Positions 60,798-64,000 of a stretch of DNA of 64,000 nucleotides are shown here, piece by piece (positions within the stretch are counted from its first letter, which is position 1; each line of letters opens with the position of its first letter). The position numbers were made by a program, and so were the translations under genes. The notes beneath the pieces are model-generated. The model was not told where the DNA came from. It worked only from the letters and a program-made list of their open reading frames with translations, and did no database searches. Where the stretch lies: contig JASEFS010000001.1 of NCBI GenBank assembly GCA_030018495.1, positions 97,285-161,284 on the forward strand. The letters are read 5' to 3'. Origin of the DNA: Deltaproteobacteria bacterium. GTDB lineage: Bacteria > Desulfobacterota > Desulfobaccia > Desulfobaccales > 0-14-0-80-60-11.

Positions 60798-61307
60798 ATG
60801 AGGGCTGGAGGGAAAAAACATGGAAAGGAAGTGGCTGGCGCACCTGCTGGTTTTTCCCTGGCCCTCAATCTGGGATGCCTGGCAGCTCTGGCCTACTTCC
60901 GCGTAGCCGGACCACCGGGCTGGAGCCGTTCAACCCCGCCCCTTTCATTGCGGTCTCTGGAGCGCACTTTGAACCTCAACCCGGAACAGGCCCGGGCTGT
61001 TCAGGCATTGCTGCCGGAACACCGCCGCCGCCTTCGAGACATGCGGGCTCAAATGTCCCAAAAACGCCAGGAGTTAATGGAATTGATGAAAACCCCCAAC
61101 CCTTCCTGGCCTGAGCTTCAGGCAAAAATCAGGGAGATCTGCCGGCTCCAGGGAGAATTGGAAGCAGAAATGGTGCAGTTATGGCTGTCATGGTCAGGGT
61201 GCCTCAACTCCGAGCAAAAAACCAGGTTCCTGACCCTGATGGAGAAACGCTTGATTTCCGGGCCAAGAGGCCCAGGCTATCGGGCCGTCCTTGGCCGCGG
61301 GGGATAG
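60798..61307 (+). CDS. Spy/CpxP-like periplasmic metal-sensor family protein
   Basis: A 169-residue protein with an N-terminal membrane or signal segment (GFSLALNLGCLAALAYF), then a long helical region: LNLNPEQARAVQALLPEHRR, RLRDMRAQMSQKRQELMELM, LQAKIREICRLQGELEAEMV and the closing LWLSWSGCLNSEQKTRFLTL, as in the heavy-metal resistance/Spy family (the first helix has the LNL--EQ motif). Its C-terminal ~15 residues overlap the out-of-frame remnant of an exported OB-like protein, so the natural end has probably been replaced by a deletion junction. Confidence 0.72.
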   Translation: MRAGGKKHGKEVAGAPAGFSLALNLGCLAALAYFRVAGPPGWSRSTPPLSLRSLERTLNLNPEQARAVQALLPEHRRRLRDMRAQMSQKRQELMELMKTPNPSWPELQAKIREICRLQGELEAEMVQLWLSWSGCLNSEQKTRFLTLMEKRLISGPRGPGYRAVLGRGG

Positions 61308-61466
61308 GCTGGAGGTCACCGGCTCCCGCATCACTTACCAGGGTAATCCCGCCATCATCGCCTCGGAAGTGAAAAAGGGCGACAAGGCCCTGAAACTAAG
61401 AGATGCCCAGGGCATTCCGGCCTGGGCCGTGGCCCGGCCGCCAGCGGCTTCTTTGAGGGCGGCCTG
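61270..61466 (+). pseudogene. fragment of a second exported OB-like protein
   Basis: In a frame different from the Spy-like gene, the sequence reads IGPSLAAGDRLEVTGSRITY then GNPAIIASEVKKGDKALKLR and DAQGIPAWA before a stop. This is the C-terminal half of the family represented whole at 60348. The N-terminal half is missing, so a deletion fused the Spy-like gene to this piece. Confidence 0.72.
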
Positions 61467-61830
61467 ACCCGGGCCCAAGTGGCCAAGGCTGCCTCGCAGT
61501 ACCGGCAATTGTTGGAAAGGCAGCGGGAGCGGCGGGATGCCCTGCGGGTGGAGCTCATGACGGGCTGGAAGGAGCAGGAAGATGCCCGTCAGGGGGTGGC
61601 CGCGTCCCGTCAGAACGTAGCTGCCAGTGAAGAAGCCTACCGGAGCGCTCTGGCCCTCTACCGGGTGGGCAAGGCCACCGGACTGGATGTGCTCACCGCG
61701 GAAGTGGAGCTTACCCCGGGCGCGTCTCAGTCTCATCCGCTACCAAGTGGCCTACGAGATCGGCCGGGCCAAGGTGAGGCAGATTATCGGAACCGGAACA
61801 CAAGAAACTAAACTTCAGCAAACACCTCAG
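61440..61830 (+). pseudogene. TolC-family outer-membrane protein, C-terminal fragment with frameshift
   Basis: Starting near 61440 the frame reads ASGFFEGGLTRAQVAKAASQ, the 'P-FdgG-tra-v--A' motif of TolC, followed by a helical hairpin (VAASRQNVAASEEAYRSAL, LYRVGKATGLDVLTAEVEL). Near 61713 the frame is lost; the continuation (RARLSLIRYQVAYEIGRAK) is in another frame and ends near 61830. The first ~300 residues of the protein are missing. Confidence 0.78.
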
Positions 61831-61841
61831 GGGGATGGAAA

Positions 61842-62596
61842 GTGAAGAGCCTGCCGGGAGGAAAGAAGGTTATCCTGGCCGCCGTCGGCCTGGTTATTTT
61901 GCTTTTCCTGGGCTATCGTTTGCTCCTGTACCGCCCCTCCGTGCCGGTAATTACGGTAAAGCAGACGGAAGTAAAGGGCCAGGTGAAAGGTCCGGGCACG
62001 GTGCAGTCCAAGGTGCCGGTGGCGGTTAGCACCAAGATCACCGACATCGTGGAAAAACTTTATGCGGACCAGGGGGACCGGGTGCGAAAAGACCAGCTTC
62101 TGGCGGAGTTGGACGCAGCGGAACTAAAAGCCCGGGCAGCTTCGAGCCGGGCCGCCCGCCGCCTGCGGCGGGAAAAGATCGGCTTTGTCTTCCAGAGCGC
62201 CAACCTCATCCCTTTTCTCACGGCTCGGGAAAACGTGCTGTTTCCTCTGAACCTGGTGGGCTTGAACCGCGAGGCGGCCGAACATCGGGTGGCGGAACTC
62301 CTGGAATACATGGAAATTTCCGAGCGGGCCCATTACCTGCCGGCCCTGCTTTCCGGCGGCGAACAGCAGCGGGTAGCCATTGCCCGGGCCTTGGCCAACC
62401 GGCCCAAACTGATCCTGGCCGACGAACCCACTGCGTCCCTGGACACCGTTCGGGGCAAGAAGGTCATGGAAATGCTCAAGAAGATCGCCCGGGAGAACCA
62501 GACCGCGTGACCCACGATGCCCGCATGATCGAAGGTTTCGACTCCGTCTATCATCTCAAGGACGGGCGGCTGAATAACGGCCCTGACCATATCTAA
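61842..62596 (+). pseudogene. MacA-MacB deletion chimera (HlyD adaptor joined to ABC ATPase)
   Basis: A GTG-started frame encodes the N-terminus of a periplasmic adaptor (membrane helix VILAAVGLVILLFLGYRLLL; barrel-sandwich start VPVAVSTKITDIVEKLYADQ; GDRVRKDQLLAELDAAELKAR). Near 62150 it changes in frame to the middle of a MacB-type ATPase: [50 protein letters not shown]. Walker A is lost. A further frameshift near 62505 moves the conserved [20 protein letters not shown] tail to another frame. The MacB permease part is absent. Confidence 0.85.
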
Positions 62597-62599
62597 ATC

Positions 62600-63056
62600 A
62601 GGATGGATTTGGACCGGGGGAACCTGTTTATTCCGGCCACCGAAGCCAAGGGCAAGCGGGACCTGAAATTGCCTTTGGCCCCGGAAGCCGTGGAACTCCT
62701 GAAAAACCATCCGAAGCATCCCAAGAGCGCCTTCGTTTTCTGCCAGGCGGACGGCGAGCCCTATAAAGACATCTACAGCGGCTTTCGGGGGGCTCTCAAA
62801 AGGGCAGGGATTAAGGATTGCACCTTGCACCTTGAGGCATACCGTGGGCAGCCATTTGGTAATGGCCGGCGTGGACCTGGCAACCGTGAAGGAACTCTTA
62901 GGACACCGGGATATTCAAACCACCATGCGCTATGCCCACCTAGCCAATGACCATAAGCGCGAGGCCATAAGAAAACTTGGCGGCATATTCACCAATATAT
63001 TCACCAAGCCCCAGGACAAAAAAGAAGGGGCTAAGGAGATTGCCCTAACCCCTTGA
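62600..63056 (+). pseudogene. tyrosine recombinase/integrase remnant
   Basis: The N-terminal and first catalytic parts are missing. The remnant begins [32 protein letters not shown] and continues to LHLEAYRG at ~62830, where about two bases are lost. In the next frame the catalytic [20 protein letters not shown] and [17 protein letters not shown] (R-H, G-H, Tyr nucleophile) follow to a stop at 63056. It sits seven bases from the 3' end of tRNA-Leu, the typical place for an element's int gene. Confidence 0.88.
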
Positions 63057-63062
63057 AATCAT

Positions 63063-63149
63063 TGGTGCCGAAGCGGGGACTCGAACCCCGACAGGCCTAC
63101 GCCCACTAGACCCTGAACCTAGCGCGTCTACCAGTTCCGCCACTTCGGC
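63063..63149 (-). tRNA. tRNA-Leu(CAG)
   Basis: On the - strand an 87-base cloverleaf with acceptor pairing GCCGAAG/CTTCGGC, D-arm TGGCGGAACTGGTAGACGCG, anticodon loop with CAG, a long variable arm typical of class II tRNAs, T-arm CGGGGTTCGAGTCCCCG, and encoded CCA. The integrase remnant abuts its 3' end. Confidence 0.95.
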
Positions 63150-63260
63150 AGGAATCCAGAAAAGGCTTCTCTTTGCTCAACCCTTCCTGGCATTTTCGAA
63201 AAGTTAAATTTATAATAAAAAACTATGCTCGTCAAGATTCAGGTGCAGGTTTAACAAGTC

Positions 63261-64000
63261 GTGGCGGTTTTTCATGATTTGCCGTCGGAGCCGGGAGCTT
63301 TTTCCAGGACGGTGGTAACCATCGGCAATTTTGATGGCGTCCATTTGGGGCACCGGGCCATTCTGGCCCGGGTCGCGGCCCGGGCCCGGGATTTGGGGAC
63401 CAAACCGGTGGCCCTCACTTTTGACCCACATCCGGTGAAAGTGCTGAGGCCGCAGGTGGATTTGCCGCTCTTGACCACCCCTGAACAAAAATTCAAACTG
63501 CTCCGGGAAGCAGGCATGGAAGTCGTGGTGGTTCTTCCCTTTACGCAGACATTCTCCACGATATCGGCCAGGGATTTTGTCGTGCGTTATTTTGTGGAAG
63601 GTCTCAAGGCCCGGGAGGTGGTGGTGGGCCATGACTACAGCTTCGGGTATAAAAGGGAAGGAACAATCGACTTGTTAAAAGAGCTGGGCCAAACCTTTGG
63701 GTTCACGGTTCAGGTGGTGTGGGCGGTGGAGGTCAACGGTGCGGTGGTGAGCTCCTCGCTTATCCGGGCCATGCTGAAGCTGGGCAAGGTGGAGGAAGCC
63801 AATCAGCTGCTGGGGCGGGCCTATATGGTAACCGGCAAAGTGATCGCCGGCAAGGGCCGGGGAGCCGCGGTGCTGGGCATTCCCACCGCCAACATCATGC
63901 CGGAAAACGATCTGCTGCCCGCCTCCGGCATTTATGCCGTGCTGGCCCGCCGGGGAGACATAATCCTGCCGGGGGTGGCCAATATCGGCACCTGCCCCAC
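63261..64000 (+). CDS. ribF: bifunctional riboflavin kinase/FAD synthetase (partial)
   Basis: The frame runs off the right edge, giving 246 residues of the usual ~310. From GTG 63261, VTIGNFDGVHLGHRAILARV is the nucleotidyltransferase motif, then ALTFDPHPVKVLRP, VVVGHDYSFGYKREGTID and SSSLIRAMLKLGKVEEANQLLGR; the riboflavin kinase part begins GKVIAGKGRGAAVLGIPTAN. A stop codon nine bases upstream and no other good start support the GTG. It makes FMN and FAD, is housekeeping and unrelated to its neighbours. It marks the end of the scarred accessory region. Confidence 0.93.
   Translation, partial: MAVFHDLPSEPGAFSRTVVTIGNFDGVHLGHRAILARVAARARDLGTKPVALTFDPHPVKVLRPQVDLPLLTTPEQKFKLLREAGMEVVVVLPFTQTFSTISARDFVVRYFVEGLKAREVVVGHDYSFGYKREGTIDLLKELGQTFGFTVQVVWAVEVNGAVVSSSLIRAMLKLGKVEEANQLLGRAYMVTGKVIAGKGRGAAVLGIPTANIMPENDLLPASGIYAVLARRGDIILPGVANIGTCP

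Noticed and set aside
58669..63056. A new-type single-gene ABC exporter or adaptor-ATPase fusion
   Set aside because: Walker B/signature (first chimera) and Walker A (second) are missing, and neighbouring genes are also truncated, so decay or assembly loss is the simpler explanation.

Overview
The window looks like a chromosomal segment (or metagenome contig) from an anaerobic, GC-rich deltaproteobacterium-type organism (Desulfobacterota; taxonomy is inferred from gene content only). The evidence is a Ni-Fe CO dehydrogenase (CooS), MinD-type ATPases with ferredoxin inserts next to NifX/ORP-like proteins, several sigma-54 activators with matching -24/-12 promoters, tungstate uptake, and a membrane-bound molybdopterin reductase.

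Layout. (1) 1-16781: exopolysaccharide/O-antigen locus on the + strand. An AT-rich left end (1-3.6 kb) carries two related small Cys proteins, a frameshifted methyltransferase and a FemAB-like acyltransferase. It is followed by Wza-like export protein, Wzc-like tyrosine kinase, aminotransferase, nucleotide-sugar dehydratase, Wzx-type flippase, three glycosyltransferases and a Wzy/WaaL-like protein. (2) 16816-20745: two secreted beta-helix proteins on the opposite strand. (3) 20929-23815: tungstate ABC transporter with a ModE-like regulator. (4) 24186-31073: two sensor kinases, a CGGC protein, small Gly/Cys-rich and membrane proteins, and CooS. (5) 31220-37681: an orp-like cluster (NifX-domain proteins, an Mrp-NifX fusion, two MinD/ferredoxin ATPases, a PAS sigma-54 activator and a methyltransferase) behind sigma-54-type promoters. 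(6) 38122-50157: a PhnD-like lipoprotein overlapping a membrane-anchored sigma-54 activator, then a sigma-54 promoter and an operon with a receiver-like protein, B-C-A subunits of a tetrathionate/arsenate/selenate/polysulfide-type molybdoenzyme, FmdE, a MoeA-like protein and MoaA. (7) 50244-58614: rubrerythrin-like and YnfA proteins and an arsenic/metal operon (ArsR x3, Acr3 with a zinc-ribbon tail, UspA, thioredoxin-like proteins, ArsP-like permease, DUF1573). (8) 58669-63056: deletion-scarred remnants of ABC and MacAB-TolC efflux genes around an intact Mrp ATPase, ending in a broken integrase beside tRNA-Leu(CAG). (9) 63261-end: ribF, cut by the window edge.

The most coherent candidate system is region 6. 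A periplasmic binding lipoprotein and a one-component, membrane-tethered sigma-54 activator sit directly upstream of a sigma-54 promoter that would drive a complete reductase-plus-molybdenum-cofactor operon. This resembles the logic of TtrS-TtrR-ttrBCA with different parts. Regions 3 (W/Mo uptake) and 5 (an ORP-like set, known elsewhere to bind a Mo-Cu cluster) share the molybdenum/tungsten theme.
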